DNA of 64,000 nucleotides from Octadecabacter sp. SW4 (GCF_008065155.1 NZ_CP042819.1:1798001-1862000), one strand, 5' to 3'; counted from the first letter of the stretch, positions 9,649 through 19,508 are shown. Numbers and translations: made by a program. Notes: generated by a model not told the origin, from the sequence alone.

Positions 9649-10774
9649 AGCGGATCAATATCGCCCTGCGCGCGGCCCGCGTGAAAATCAGCCTCCCACG
9701 CCGCAAAGCTGGCGGTGGCAATCGCATCGCGCATCCCCTGCATGATATCCTGAAAATAGCGCAGGTTGTGCCATGTCAGCAGCATGCCCGAAATCATCTC
9801 CTGGCTACGGAACACATGATGCAGATAGGCGCGGCTGTAGTTGGAACAGGCCGGACAGGCGCAGTTTTCGTCCAGGGGCGGGGATCATCAGCGTGGCGCG
9901 CGTTCTTGATATTAAGCACCCCGCGCCGCGTAAACGCCTGCCCCGTGCGCCCGGATCGGGACGGCAGGACGCAATCCATCATGTCGATCCCGCGTTTCAC
10001 CGCGCCGACAATATCATCGGGCTTGCCCACGCCCATCAGATAGCGCGGCTTGTCCACGGGCAGTTGATCAGGCGCGTATTCAAGGCAGGCAAACATCGCT
10101 TCCTGCCCCTCGCCCACAGCCAGACCACCCACGGCATAGCCATCAAAGCCGATGCCCGTCAGCGCGGCGGCACTCTCAGCGCGCAGGTCCTGTTCCAGCC
10201 CACCCTGCTGAATACCAAACAGCGCATGGCCCGGCCGATCGCCAAAGGCATCGCGCGACCGCTGCGCCCACCGCATCGAAAGCGCCATGCTTTGGGCGAT
10301 GCGCGCACGATCTGCTGGCAACGCCGGACATTCGTCAAAACACATCACGATATCAGACCCAAGCAGGCGCTGGATTTCCATGCTGCGCTCGGGCGTCAAT
10401 TCGTGACGCGACCCATCAATATGGCTGCGAAACGTCACGCCTTTTTCGGTCAGCTTGCGCAATTCAGCCAATGACATCACCTGAAAGCCGCCCGAATCCG
10501 TCAGGATCGGCTTGTCCCAATTCATGAACCTGTGCAGCCCGCCAAGGCGCGCAATCCGTTCCGCCGTAGGGCGCAGCATCAGATGATAGGTATTGCCCAG
10601 CAGGATATCGGCACCTGTCGCGGCCACGCTTTCGGGCATCATCGCCTTGACGGTCGCGGCAGTACCAACGGGCATGAAAGCCGGCGTGCGGATATCGCCG
10701 CGCGGCGTGGAAATCACACCCGTGCGGGCCTTGCCATCAGTGGCGTGCAGGGAAAATGCGAAAGGTTTTGTCAT
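9645..10774 (-). pseudogene. tgt: Queuine tRNA-ribosyltransferase, frameshifted near the 3' end
   Basis: A tRNA-guanine transglycosylase that exchanges guanine 34 of GUN-anticodon tRNAs during queuosine synthesis. Seen: [28 protein letters not shown] (catalytic Asp region), [23 protein letters not shown], and [18 protein letters not shown] with the nucleophile Asp. After [10 protein letters not shown] the frame changes at the G4 run 9875-9878. One more G (C in the gene) restores a downstream CACPAC...C...H zinc site and an end at GDIDPL, giving 376 aa, the normal length. Start MTKPFAFS has AGGAGG close upstream. A sequencing error is likely. Confidence 0.9.
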
Positions 10775-10879
10775 GACCTCCTCTTGGCGCACCGGAGCGG
10801 ATTTGCCAAGGGCGGCACTGGCCCTTTACGTGCCCTGCCCTAAACCCTATATGAACACTCAGGATTACAAGAGGCCCAG

Positions 10880-11242
10880 ATGACCGACCTAGACCCACAA
10901 ATCGAAGGCACGCCGCTGATCGCGCCCTCGACCACCGACCACCCGCTTTACGAAGATATCGTGGCGGCCTGTCGATCTGTCTATGACCCTGAAATTCCTG
11001 TGAATATCTACGACCTTGGGCTGATCTACACGATCGACATCAATGACGCCTCCGAAGTGAACATCACCATGACGTTGACCGCGCCCGGATGCCCCGTGGC
11101 CGGTGAAATGCCCGGATGGGTCGCCGATGCTGTCGAACCGCTGCCCGGTGTGAAACAAGTTGAGGTGGCGATGACTTTTGAACCCCAGTGGGGCATGGAA
11201 ATGATGAGCGACGAAGCCCGCCTCGAACTGGGCTTCATGTAA
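10880..11242 (+). CDS. sufT: SufT-like Fe-S assembly protein (DUF59/MIP18 family)
   Basis: A 120-aa protein of the MIP18/PaaD-like family that assists iron-sulfur cluster insertion in the cytosol. Seen: the N-terminal helix with VYDPEIPVNIYDLGLIY, the conserved Cys in LTAPGCPVAGEMPGWV, and GVKQVEVAMTFEPQWGMEMMSDEARLELGFM, which is the canonical SufT/YitW ending. It is a single gene divergent from tgt and not beside suf genes here. ATG at 10880 fits the family start. Confidence 0.9.
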   Translation: MTDLDPQIEGTPLIAPSTTDHPLYEDIVAACRSVYDPEIPVNIYDLGLIYTIDINDASEVNITMTLTAPGCPVAGEMPGWVADAVEPLPGVKQVEVAMTFEPQWGMEMMSDEARLELGFM

Positions 11243-11286
11243 TCGGCGCAACACCGCAAGTGTGATTGAACGCGCCGGTGGGGCGT

Positions 11287-12063
11287 TCACTCAGCCAAAG
11301 CACGCAAGGCGGCGGCGCGCGCGGGCGGCACGGCGTCAATTTCCAGCCCCGTAAACACATGCATCGTGTTCATCGCGGGATCTATCACCGCATGGTCACT
11401 GACCCAGCCCCCCATCGCCAGATAGCTGCGCAGCAGCGATGGCATGGCGCGCAGTGCGGCCAATCGATCGCTGACCGGCCCGCAGGTACTAAAATCCACA
11501 AACGCGGGCGCTTTGACGCCCGGTCGCCAAATGGCGGGGGCCAGGTGCCGGTCGCGCAACAGTGCAAAACCGGCGCGCGCCGGGGCCGGATCGTTACCGG
11601 CAAAGGATGAACAGCCAAACAGCAGCTTGGCGCCGCGTTCATCGACTATGCGCCCCAAAGCACCCCAGGCCACGCGCAGGACATCACTGTCATTGGCCTT
11701 GGGCGAAATACAAAATCGCCCGACTTCTATCATCGGTGCGCCAAACGCAGTTAACATTGATAAATCATAGAATTGCGCGGCGTAGCTCGTGTGAATTTCT
11801 GTGCCGTTTGCCAGGGGCAGTATGCGAAAGCAACAGGCCAGCGCGCCGCTGTCGCGATCCGCGATCATCACATGCTGGCAGGCCGCATCAAAACTGTCAC
11901 TTTCAACCCCCGCGCCTGCCTCCCTTGCCCCACCGCGCGCCACAAAGCAGCGATAACGCAGCGCCTGAGTGGCACGCAGATCAGCCGGGCTTTGGGCCAA
12001 GCGCGCGACATAGCGCCCCTTTTGCAAGAGGGCGCCAGGCAAATCCTGTTTCAGGGTTTCCAT
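11287..12063 (-). CDS. olsB: L-ornithine N(alpha)-acyltransferase (GNAT family)
   Basis: A 258-aa acyl-ACP-dependent acyltransferase that makes lyso-ornithine lipid, the first step of ornithine-lipid synthesis at the inner membrane. The family pattern is clear: LRATQALRYRCFV near residue 30, then FDAACQHVMIADRDSGALACCFRIL, IEVGRFCISP, LLFGCSSFAG and an aromatic-rich C-terminal half. The second-step enzyme OlsA is not in the window. It lies just downstream of bamE on the same strand with a short gap, but a functional link is not obvious. Confidence 0.85.
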   Translation of the reverse strand: METLKQDLPGALLQKGRYVARLAQSPADLRATQALRYRCFVARGGAREAGAGVESDSFDAACQHVMIADRDSGALACCFRILPLANGTEIHTSYAAQFYDLSMLTAFGAPMIEVGRFCISPKANDSDVLRVAWGALGRIVDERGAKLLFGCSSFAGNDPAPARAGFALLRDRHLAPAIWRPGVKAPAFVDFSTCGPVSDRLAALRAMPSLLRSYLAMGGWVSDHAVIDPAMNTMHVFTGLEIDAVPPARAAALRALAE

Positions 12064-12103
12064 ATCAACAGCCTAGGCGGTGCCGCCCAGGGCGCAAAGC
12101 GTC

Positions 12104-12577
12104 TTAACCGTCGCCAAGGAAGGTGCCCGCATCAAAGCGCCCGATATCGCCCAGCAGCTGACGGATAAAGGTGGTGTCGCGCACGTTATCCTGGGTCACG
12201 CGGCGCGACAGGGCCACGACCTGTCCGTCTTCCAGCCCGTAACGTTCGATGTTTTCTACAACACCTGCACTGTCAAAAGTGATTGCCACGACTTCGCGCT
12301 CGATTTCAGCCGGTGCCATATAGGCAAACTGACGCCAGCGGCTTTGGACATAGTAAAAACCGCCGTCATTCAACACGCCGCCCGCCGTCGGCGCGCCAAT
12401 CAGTTCGGCGACCGTGTCGCGGGTATCGACACCAATCAGCACTTCGGCCAACTGGGCGTCATCGGGGGCAAACCCGTGATTGCGGAACTGCGCTGTGCAG
12501 CCGACAACCGTGACCAATGCAAGAACGGCAGTGCCGCGCAGAATGCCTCGTCGCAGCTTTGCGCCTGTGATGCTCAT
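12104..12577 (-). CDS. bamE: Outer membrane assembly lipoprotein BamE (SmpA/OmlA)
   Basis: A 157-aa lipoprotein. A signal peptide ends at a lipobox VTVVGC near residues 22-27. The mature part has the SmpA/OmlA fold: LAEVLIGVDTRDTVAELIGAPTAGGVLNDGGFYYVQSR. It is a periplasmic subunit of the BAM complex that inserts beta-barrel proteins. It is divergent from the DUF177 gene, which is its usual neighbour in Rhodobacterales. Confidence 0.9.
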   Translation of the reverse strand: MSITGAKLRRGILRGTAVLALVTVVGCTAQFRNHGFAPDDAQLAEVLIGVDTRDTVAELIGAPTAGGVLNDGGFYYVQSRWRQFAYMAPAEIEREVVAITFDSAGVVENIERYGLEDGQVVALSRRVTQDNVRDTTFIRQLLGDIGRFDAGTFLGDG

Positions 12578-12659
12578 GTGTGACCCCTTGCCTTGGCATG
12601 TGATGCCTTTTATCCGACTTACATCATGTCACGTCCCTTGTTCAAGAATGGATGCGCTT

Positions 12660-13205
12660 ATGTCTGACCAGACGCCATCACAAATCCGCCTGTCGGACCT
12701 GCCCAACCGGCGCGAGACCCGCATTTTGCTGGAACCCGACGCGACCGCGCGCGAAAAACTGGCCGCCGAACTGGGGATCACTGCCATTCGCAAGCTGCGC
12801 TTTGCCGGCACCCTGTCGCCGGTCGGGCGGCGCGACTGGCATTTGCAGGCCGACCTGGGCGCGACTGTGGTGCAGCCCTGTGTTGTCACGCTTGATCCGG
12901 TGACGACCCGCATCGACGAAACGATCACGCGATCCTACGTCGCCGAACTGGACCAGATCGACGCCGCCGAGATCGAAATGCCCGAGGATGACACCACCGA
13001 ACAGGCCCCCGATATCCTTGATCTGGCCGCGGTGATGACAGAAAGCCTTGCGCTTGCGCTGCCCGCCTATCCACGCATCCAAGGGGCAAGCGTCGAAAAC
13101 GCCAATTTTACCGAACCGGGCAAAGCGGCGATGACGGACGAAGACACGCGCCCCTTTGCGGGCCTTGCCGACCTGCGCAATGCCCTGAAAAACAAGGGCG
13201 AATAA
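12660..13205 (+). CDS. DUF177 (YceD-like) protein
   Basis: A protein of about 181 aa of the DUF177/YceD family, which nearly always precedes rpmF and is linked to 23S rRNA or ribosome accumulation in some organisms. Seen: an acidic, Leu-rich N-terminus (IRLSDLPNRRETRILLEPDA), CVVTLDPVTTRIDETI with the family Cys, and the C-terminal PFAGLADLRNALKNKGE typical of the group. The start may be 12660 or 12648 in the same frame. rpmF follows after 173 bases. Confidence 0.88.
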   Translation: MSDQTPSQIRLSDLPNRRETRILLEPDATAREKLAAELGITAIRKLRFAGTLSPVGRRDWHLQADLGATVVQPCVVTLDPVTTRIDETITRSYVAELDQIDAAEIEMPEDDTTEQAPDILDLAAVMTESLALALPAYPRIQGASVENANFTEPGKAAMTDEDTRPFAGLADLRNALKNKGE

Positions 13206-13378
13206 CGCGCTTTCGGGGGCCTGGCAAAAATGGTTGCGCTTGCGCGGAATCGCTCTATGTTCGCGCCCTCTTTCATATGGTGACTTGATAGGCATGCCCA
13301 GATGCCCTAAGACGCCGGAATGTTGCGCCACGCGCGCGAAAACACGGGCCATGCGCCCCCGAAATCAAAGGTTGTGAC

Positions 13379-13585
13379 ATGGCTGTCCAGCAGAACAAAG
13401 TATCCAAGTCGCGCCGCAACAACCGTCGCGCACATGACTCGCTCGTGGCTGCAAACCCGAACGAATGCTCAAGCTGCGGCGAACTGAAGCGCCCGCACCA
13501 TGTTTGCCCCTCATGCGGCAACTATGACGACCGTGAAGTCGTGGCGATGACCACCGAGGTCGATCTCGACGACGACGCGGCCTAG
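13379..13585 (+). CDS. rpmF: 50S ribosomal protein L32
   Basis: A 68-aa bL32. It begins [20 protein letters not shown], the conserved N-terminus of alphaproteobacterial L32. A zinc-finger-like set is visible: CSSCGE and CPSCG. Part of the conserved DUF177-rpmF-plsX-fabH order; plsX starts four bases after its stop. Confidence 0.98.
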   Translation: MAVQQNKVSKSRRNNRRAHDSLVAANPNECSSCGELKRPHHVCPSCGNYDDREVVAMTTEVDLDDDAA

Positions 13586-13589
13586 CCCC

Positions 13590-14732
13590 ATGTCCCCTGC
13601 CCGGACGACGGACACTGATCCGCGCGCGGCCCGGAACGGGGACCACGGCACGCCTGTTATTCTAAGTATTGACGCCATGGGCGGCGACAAAGGGCCTGCA
13701 ACCGTTGTTGCGGGCCTTGCGCGTTTTCTGGCGGAAACCCCCGACGCGCGCGCGATCTTGCACGGGCCGAAATCCGATCTGGACGCCTTGATCGCCAAGA
13801 AACGGATTGCCGATCGCGTCACCGTGCAGGACGCGCCCGACGTGGTCGCGATGTCGGACAAGCCCAGCCATGTGATGCGCCACGGCAAGCAGACCTCGAT
13901 GTGGTCTGCCATCGACGCGGTGCGCAACGGCGACGCTGCCGTCTGTGTCAGCTGCGGCAATACCGGCGCGCTGATGGCGGTGTCGATGCTGCGCCTGCGC
14001 AAGGCCGATGGCGTCAACCGCCCGGCGATTGCCTGCTACTGGCCCTCGCGCAATCCGTCCGGGTTCAACATCATGCTGGACGCCGGTGCGGATATTCGCG
14101 CCGACCAGGATGATTTGCTGACCTATGCCCTGATGGGTGCCTCTTATGCGCGCAACGGGTTGGGAATCGCCCGCCCCCGTATCGGTCTGCTCAATGTGGG
14201 CGTCGAGGAACACAAAGGCCGCGCCGAACTGAAAGTGGCACACGACCTGATCGCGACGGCCGCGCCACGCGGCGACTTCGAATATGTGGGATTCGTCGAA
14301 GGCGGCGATCTGCCCTCGACTCGCGTCGATGTGGTCGTCACAGACGGGTTTACCGGCAATGTGGCGCTGAAAACCGGAGAAGGCACCGCGAATCTGATCT
14401 CGGACCTGCTCAAGGAAGCCTTCAGAAAAACCCCCCTGTCGCGCATCGCGGCCCTGTTGGCGATGACCTCGCTGGGGCGGCTGCGCAAACGGATCGACCC
14501 GCGCGGCGTGAATGGCGGCGTGTTTCTGGGGCTGAACGGCACGGTGATCAAAAGCCACGGATCAGCCGATGCGACGGGTGTCGCCGCTGCCCTGTCGCTT
14601 GCCTATCAACTGGGGCGCTCGGGCTTTTCAGAGCGTCTGGCCGCACGGGTTGCATCGGCTGCCTCACTTGCCCAAGATACCCCCCAAGAGGAGGCGGCGC
14701 CCATAGCCGCCAAAGGCAAGGGCACTAAATGA
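13590..14732 (+). CDS. plsX: Phosphate acyltransferase PlsX
   Basis: A 380-aa peripheral membrane enzyme that converts acyl-ACP to acyl-phosphate for phospholipid synthesis. Motifs: ILSIDAMGGDKGP near residue 27, AVCVSCGNTGALMAVSM, LLNVGVEEHKGRAELKVAHDL, DVVVTDGFTGNVALKTGEG and GVFLGLNGTVIKSHG. The N-terminal 25 residues are variable, so a later start cannot be excluded. Its stop overlaps the fabH start in an ATGA arrangement, implying coupled translation. Confidence 0.97.
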   Translation: MSPARTTDTDPRAARNGDHGTPVILSIDAMGGDKGPATVVAGLARFLAETPDARAILHGPKSDLDALIAKKRIADRVTVQDAPDVVAMSDKPSHVMRHGKQTSMWSAIDAVRNGDAAVCVSCGNTGALMAVSMLRLRKADGVNRPAIACYWPSRNPSGFNIMLDAGADIRADQDDLLTYALMGASYARNGLGIARPRIGLLNVGVEEHKGRAELKVAHDLIATAAPRGDFEYVGFVEGGDLPSTRVDVVVTDGFTGNVALKTGEGTANLISDLLKEAFRKTPLSRIAALLAMTSLGRLRKRIDPRGVNGGVFLGLNGTVIKSHGSADATGVAAALSLAYQLGRSGFSERLAARVASAASLAQDTPQEEAAPIAAKGKGTK

Positions 14733-15700
14733 CATTGCGCGCCGTGGTCAAAGGCGTGGGGCATTACCTCCCCGCGCGGGTCGTCGAAAACGCCGAGTTC
14801 GAGGCGACCCTGGACACATCAGATGAATGGATCAAGGCCCGCTCGGGGATCGAGCGCCGCCATTTCGCCGCCGAGGGCGAGACCACATCAGATCTGGCGA
14901 CCCACGCCGCCAAAGCCGCCCTGGCTGACGCCGGATTGGCGGGCCATGATATCGACGCGATCATTCTGGCGACCTCGACCGCTGACAGCACATTTCCGTC
15001 GGCTGCGACGATGGTGCAGGCAAATATCGGCAACGAAACCGGCTATGCCTTTGATGTGCAAGCGGTTTGTGCTGGTTTCGTTTATGCGCTCACCAATGCG
15101 AACGCGCTGATCGTATCAGGTCAGGCCAAGCGCGTGCTGGTGATCGGCGCGGAAACCTTCAGCCGGATCATGGATTGGACCGACCGCTCCACCTGCGTCT
15201 TGTTCGGTGATGGCGCGGGCGCGGTGGTTCTGCAAGCCGCACAAGGCAAAGGCGATGCAAGCGATCGCGGCATCCTCGCGACCGACCTCAATTCCGACGG
15301 GCGGTATCGCGACCTGCTCTATGTGGACGGTGGTGTGGCCACGCAAAACACCGGCGTGCTGCGCATGCAGGGCAAGGAAGTGTTCCGCCACGCCGTTGAA
15401 AAGCTGGCCCAAACCGCCCATACGGCCCTTGATAAGGTCGGTCTTGGCGCGGACGATGTGGATTGGGTCGTGCCGCATCAGGCCAATATCCGCATCATCC
15501 AATCGACCGCGAAAAAGCTGGGCGTGGGCATGGACCGGGTTGTCGTCACGGTGCAGGACCACGGCAATACATCCGCCGCGTCCATCCCGCTGGCCCTGTC
15601 GGTGGGCGTGGCCAATGGCCAGATCAAGCGCGGCGATCTGATCGTGACCGAAGCCATCGGCGGCGGCCTTGCCTGGGGCGCGGTGGTGCTGCGCTGGTAG
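14729..15700 (+). CDS. fabH: 3-oxoacyl-[acyl-carrier-protein] synthase III
   Basis: A 323-aa condensing enzyme that starts fatty-acid synthesis from acyl-CoA and malonyl-ACP. Catalytic triad: Cys114 in FDVQAVCAGFVYAL, His in WVVPHQANIRI (about 250), Asn in DHGNTSAASIPLAL (about 280). The length is normal. It overlaps plsX by four bases (ATGA). It ends upstream of a separate ihfA promoter. Confidence 0.97.
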   Translation: MTLRAVVKGVGHYLPARVVENAEFEATLDTSDEWIKARSGIERRHFAAEGETTSDLATHAAKAALADAGLAGHDIDAIILATSTADSTFPSAATMVQANIGNETGYAFDVQAVCAGFVYALTNANALIVSGQAKRVLVIGAETFSRIMDWTDRSTCVLFGDGAGAVVLQAAQGKGDASDRGILATDLNSDGRYRDLLYVDGGVATQNTGVLRMQGKEVFRHAVEKLAQTAHTALDKVGLGADDVDWVVPHQANIRIIQSTAKKLGVGMDRVVVTVQDHGNTSAASIPLALSVGVANGQIKRGDLIVTEAIGGGLAWGAVVLRW

Positions 15701-15741
15701 CGATAACCGGCCTGTTAATTGCGCAGTGCAAGCCCTTGATA

Positions 15742-15771
15742 TTGACTCTGAAAATGCAACCTGCCTAATGT
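15742..15771 (+). promoter_or_regulatory. Promoter of ihfA (sigma-70 type)
   Basis: TTGACT (15742-15747) and TAATGT (15766-15771) are separated by 18 bases, in the fabH-ihfA gap. AAGGGGG then precedes the ihfA ATG. Confidence 0.6.
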
Positions 15772-15794
15772 TCCCGCAATAAAGGGGGACAAAC

Positions 15795-16097
15795 ATGGCC
15801 GATAAGACACTCACACGCATGGATCTGGCCGAAGCCGTCCATACAGAAGTCGGGCTTTCACGCAACGACAGCGCCGATCTGGTTGAAAGCGTGCTCACGC
15901 ATATCTCGGATGCGCTTGTGCGCGGTGAAACCGTCAAAATATCGTCCTTCGGGACATTTTCCGTGCGCGCCAAGGCGGCCCGCGTTGGCCGTAATCCAAA
16001 GACCGGCGAGGAGGTTCCGATCCATCCCCGCCGCGTGCTGACATTCCGCCCATCCCACCTGATGAAAGACCGCGTCGCCGCCGGCAACAAAGGTTAG
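15795..16097 (+). CDS. ihfA: Integration host factor subunit alpha
   Basis: A 100-aa DNA-bending protein of the HU/IHF family. It shows the alpha-subunit pattern: [19 protein letters not shown], then [11 protein letters not shown], and the DNA-contacting arm [23 protein letters not shown], including the Pro that intercalates. It pairs with IhfB encoded elsewhere. It is followed 11 bases later by a MerR-type regulator, a gene pair conserved in alphaproteobacteria. Confidence 0.97.
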   Translation: MADKTLTRMDLAEAVHTEVGLSRNDSADLVESVLTHISDALVRGETVKISSFGTFSVRAKAARVGRNPKTGEEVPIHPRRVLTFRPSHLMKDRVAAGNKG

Positions 16098-16108
16098 GGG
16101 GCGCGCGC

Positions 16109-16747
16109 GTGGCCAAATCCCGCGGAGCATTTCGCACCATCAGCGAAGTCGCCGACTGGCTTGACACGCCCGCCCATGTGTTGCGGTTCTGGGAAAGCAA
16201 GTTCAGCCAGATCAAGCCGGTGAAACGTGCCGGCGGGCGGCGGTATTACCGCCCCGAGGATATGGCGCTTCTGGGTGGGATCAAAACCCTCCTGCACGAT
16301 GAAGGCATGACCATCAAGGGCGTGCAGAAAATGCTGCGCGAACAAGGGGGCAAACATGTGGCGACCCTTGGCAAGACACCCGGCGCTGCGGTTGATATCA
16401 CCCCGGACGATCCTGTCGCGGCCCCGGTCGTTGAACCACCCGCGCCCCTGGCCAAAGCGGTGGAAAAATCACCGACACCCGCGCTAGACGCAGCCAACGC
16501 CGACCCCGACGACAATGTTGTGCCAATGGCGATGCCCGAACCGGCGCCCGGCCCCACACTGTCGGTCAACCTTGCCGCCGCGCCAGCCCCGTCGCCCGAC
16601 CCCGGCGATGACGACAGCGATTTGCCCGCGCGGATGCAGCCGCTGTTGCAGCGCGCCAACCGCGACACCCTGCACCGCCGGGCCGCAGAGATCGCACCGC
16701 TTGTGGCCCGTCTCGAGGCGCTGCGCGAGCGCATGATGCGGCCCTGA
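16109..16747 (+). CDS. MerR-family transcriptional regulator
   Basis: A 212-aa protein. The N-terminal MerR winged helix (residues 8-75) reads [27 protein letters not shown]..., with the RYYRPEDM wing. A long Pro/Ala/Asp-rich linker follows, then a short C-terminal helical segment ([31 protein letters not shown]). No metal-binding cysteines are seen, so it is not a typical metal sensor. It starts with GTG and is probably cotranscribed with ihfA. The target is unknown. Confidence 0.9.
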   Translation: MAKSRGAFRTISEVADWLDTPAHVLRFWESKFSQIKPVKRAGGRRYYRPEDMALLGGIKTLLHDEGMTIKGVQKMLREQGGKHVATLGKTPGAAVDITPDDPVAAPVVEPPAPLAKAVEKSPTPALDAANADPDDNVVPMAMPEPAPGPTLSVNLAAAPAPSPDPGDDDSDLPARMQPLLQRANRDTLHRRAAEIAPLVARLEALRERMMRP

Positions 16748-16828
16748 TCCGCGCCCCGTGCTCCGCCCAAAAGAAATCGCGATTCCGGCTTGCCCGTGGG
16801 CCAAAATCCAGTATGAAGTCGCCTTAGT

Positions 16829-16905
16829 CGGGCTATGGCGCAGCCTGGTAGCGCGTCCGTCTGGGGGACGGAAGGTCGCAGGTTCGAGTCCTGCTAGCCC
16901 GACCA
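16829..16905 (+). tRNA. tRNA-Pro (anticodon GGG)
   Basis: A 77-base cloverleaf. Acceptor arms are CGGGCTA and TAGCCCG with discriminator A and an encoded CCA. D arm GCGC/GCGC, anticodon stem TCCGT/ACGGA with loop CTGGGGG (anticodon GGG), T arm with GGTTCGAGTCC. Confidence 0.97.
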
Positions 16906-16912
16906 ACATAAC

Positions 16913-16945
16913 CGCCCGTTCGTGCAGCCGCGCGGCGGGCGTTTT
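16913..16945 (+). terminator. Probable terminator after tRNA-Pro
   Basis: Stem CGCCCG / CGGGCG with an internal GC-rich loop, followed by TTTT, shortly after the tRNA 3' end. Confidence 0.55.
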
Positions 16946-16975
16946 GCTGTCGCGCATCTAAAGGGGGCGAAATCA

Positions 16976-18055
16976 ATGGCCAAATCGGGCGTTCAGTCAG
17001 ACCGGCAAATGCAGGTGATGATCGCAGAGCGCGCGATCAGCGCCAGCGCGCCCATTGCGCCGGGCCAAATCCAGCCCGCCTCGCTTGATTTGCGGTTGGG
17101 CACCACGGCCTATCGGGTGCGCGCCTCTTTCTTGGCTGGGCGGTCGCGCACCGTTGCCGACCGTCTGACCGATTTCCAGATGCACGCGATTGACCTATCC
17201 GATGGCGCGGTGCTGGAAAAGGGCTGTGTCTACGTGGTGCCGCTGATGGAGTCACTGGCCCTGCCCGCAGGCACATCCGGTGCGGCCAGCGCGAAATCCT
17301 CGATCGGGCGGCTGGATCTGCTGACCCGCATCATCACCGATCACGGCACCGAATTTGACCGGGTGCCTGACGGCTATACCGGCCCGCTTTACGTTGAAAT
17401 CTGCCCGCAGTCCTTTTCGGTGATCGCCACCGCCGGACAGATGCTGAACCAGATCATTTTCCGGGTCGGCAAGACGGTGATCAGCGATGATGACCTGCGC
17501 AAGCTGCATGCGAAAACGCCGATCGTGAACGGGGATGCCGTGATTTCCGACGGGCTTGGCTTTTCCGTCGATCTGAAACCGCGCGGCGACGATCTGGTCG
17601 GCTATCGCGCCAAACCGCATACCGGCGTGATTGATCTGGGCCTGCTCAACCACTATCACGCCGCCGATTTCTGGGAGGAAGTGCGCACCACCGATGGCTG
17701 GATCATCCTTGATCCCGGTGCGTTCTATATTCTGGTCAGCCGCGAGGCGATTGCGATTCCGCCCGATACGGCGGCCGAAATGGCCCCTTATCTGGCGATG
17801 GTCGGCGAATTTCGCGTGCATTATGCGGGCTTTTTCGACCCCGGTTTCGGCTGGGACGGTGCGGGCGGTGCCGGGTCACGCGGGGTGCTCGAAGTGCGCT
17901 GCCACGAGGCCCCGTTTGTTTTGGAACACGGCCAGATCGTTGGGCGGCTGGTCTATGAAAACCTGTCCGAAGTGCCGCAACAACTATATGGCCGCGAGAT
18001 TGCCTCCAATTATCAGGGTCAGGGGCTAAAACTGTCCAAGCACTTCAAGGTCTAG
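16976..18055 (+). CDS. dcd: 2'-deoxycytidine 5'-triphosphate deaminase, long (two-domain) form
   Basis: A 359-aa enzyme that deaminates dCTP to dUTP for thymidylate supply. The length is about twice that of the classical 190-aa Dcd, and matches the alphaproteobacterial family with two dUTPase-like halves. Seen: IQPASLDLRLGTTAYRVRASFL at residues about 34-55, SSIGRLDLLTRIITD (catalytic region) and YVEICPQSFSVIATAGQMLNQIIF. The second half carries WIILDPGAFYILVSREAIAIP and RGVLEVRCHEAPFVLEHGQIVGRLVYE. ATG at 16976 has AAGGGGG upstream. Its stop overlaps that of the convergent diguanylate cyclase. Confidence 0.92.
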   Translation: MAKSGVQSDRQMQVMIAERAISASAPIAPGQIQPASLDLRLGTTAYRVRASFLAGRSRTVADRLTDFQMHAIDLSDGAVLEKGCVYVVPLMESLALPAGTSGAASAKSSIGRLDLLTRIITDHGTEFDRVPDGYTGPLYVEICPQSFSVIATAGQMLNQIIFRVGKTVISDDDLRKLHAKTPIVNGDAVISDGLGFSVDLKPRGDDLVGYRAKPHTGVIDLGLLNHYHAADFWEEVRTTDGWIILDPGAFYILVSREAIAIPPDTAAEMAPYLAMVGEFRVHYAGFFDPGFGWDGAGGAGSRGVLEVRCHEAPFVLEHGQIVGRLVYENLSEVPQQLYGREIASNYQGQGLKLSKHFKV

Positions 18056-19508
18056 GCGCTCATCAGGTTAAGACTGCCATGCGCGACGACGCAGTTGCGC
18101 CCCCGCCCCTTGGCCAGATACAGCGCATCGTCGGCGCGTTTCATCGCATCGGAATGGGATGTATCGCCCGGCTGGAACTGGCTTAGGCCCAGCGACGCGC
18201 TGACGGTCGCGGGCAGGCCCGCGCCTGCGCCGCCATTCAGTGGCATACGCGAAATCGCCAGCCGGACACGTTCGCAAATTGCCGCCAGTTGTGCAGGATC
18301 ATCGGTCTCGAGAATCAGCATGAATTCCTCGCCCCCCAGCGACCCAGAACATCAACCTGCCGGAGTTGCGGGCGCAGGACCTCTCCGACCTGGGCCAGTA
18401 TCCGGTCACCTTCGTCATGGCCCAACTGGTCATTGACCCTTTTGAAGTGATCAAGGTCGATCAGCACGATGCCCGTGCCAACCCCGTTTTCGACAAACCG
18501 TGTCCAGCGTCGCGACAGTGCCTCGTGCAACCCGCGCCGGTTCATGATTCCCGTCAATTGATCGTAGGTTGCCATGCGCGCCAGCTGGCGTTCGGTCATG
18601 CGCCGGGCGCGATCGACCCGTTCCTGTATGACGCCCGAATGCACGGCCGTGCCGACCATACACCAGATAATCAGGCTGATGATCATCGCCTCGACGGGGA
18701 TCATCCGCTCCGTCACCTGAAACATCCGGTGCAGCACAAAACCGCCGGCCCAGGGCACCAGAAAACCGACCATCATCATGATCCGCGTGCGCTTGCCCAC
18801 ATCACCATAAAGCAGGGCCACCCGCACGAAGGGGCGATGCAAATAAAGTGTCAGCACCGCCAGCGACAAAGGGATCAGCGACACAAGCGTCGCCATCGAC
18901 ATATGACCATCAAACAGTTCCAGCCCATAGCTCATCCCGACAAAGGCATTCAGGATCGCCGCAATCGCCACAAGATTGAATGTCAGCCCGATCCGCCCGA
19001 AATGACGCCGCACCATGACCGAGGCAAAGAGCATCATCAGAACAAAGGCGGTATCGGTGCCCAATTCCGCATGTAAATTGATCGCGAACGGTTGAAATAC
19101 CCATCTCTCAAGCCCGCCCGATAGCAGGCTTTGCCACGCGGGAAAGACCCCCTCAAGCGTGCGTTCGCCAACGATCAGCAAACAGACGCCCGACAGCACA
19201 TAGCGCCAGGCGGGCGTGGGTTGGTGATGGCGAAACGAAAGCACCCCCACCGAGAGCGCCAGCAGCAACACGGCTGTCAACGGGTGGGTCGCCGGCCCGT
19301 TTTCAATGGGTCGCAACAGGGCATCAACGCCAGCAAATGTTTCGATCAAGGCCAGCAGCGCCAGCACAAGCGAACAGGCCGCAAGCGGGCGGCGAAGCCG
19401 CAATCCCTGCCGGATCAATCTGAATCGGGCGGCATCGGCACGGGAGTAATTGGCGGTGAAACTGGTCAAAATGGATACCCGACGGTGACATGTCGGGATC
19501 CTCATCAC
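18052..19508 (-). pseudogene. Membrane diguanylate cyclase (GGDEF), frameshifted inside the active-site motif
   Basis: A membrane c-di-GMP synthase: about eight hydrophobic segments in residues 40-300, then a GGDEF domain (ATYDQLTGIMNRRGLHEAL ... IVLIDLDHFKRVNDQLGHDEGDRIL). The reading frame breaks right at the signature. The upstream frame ends RWGARNSC, while the next frame resumes at MLILETDDPAQ. Adding one base to the C6 run at 18332-18337 gives RWGGEEFMLILE and a 485-aa protein. An inhibitory RxxD site (RQVD) lies five residues before GGEEF, so product feedback is expected. Because the break is in a homopolymer, a sequencing error is the simplest cause. Confidence 0.88.
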
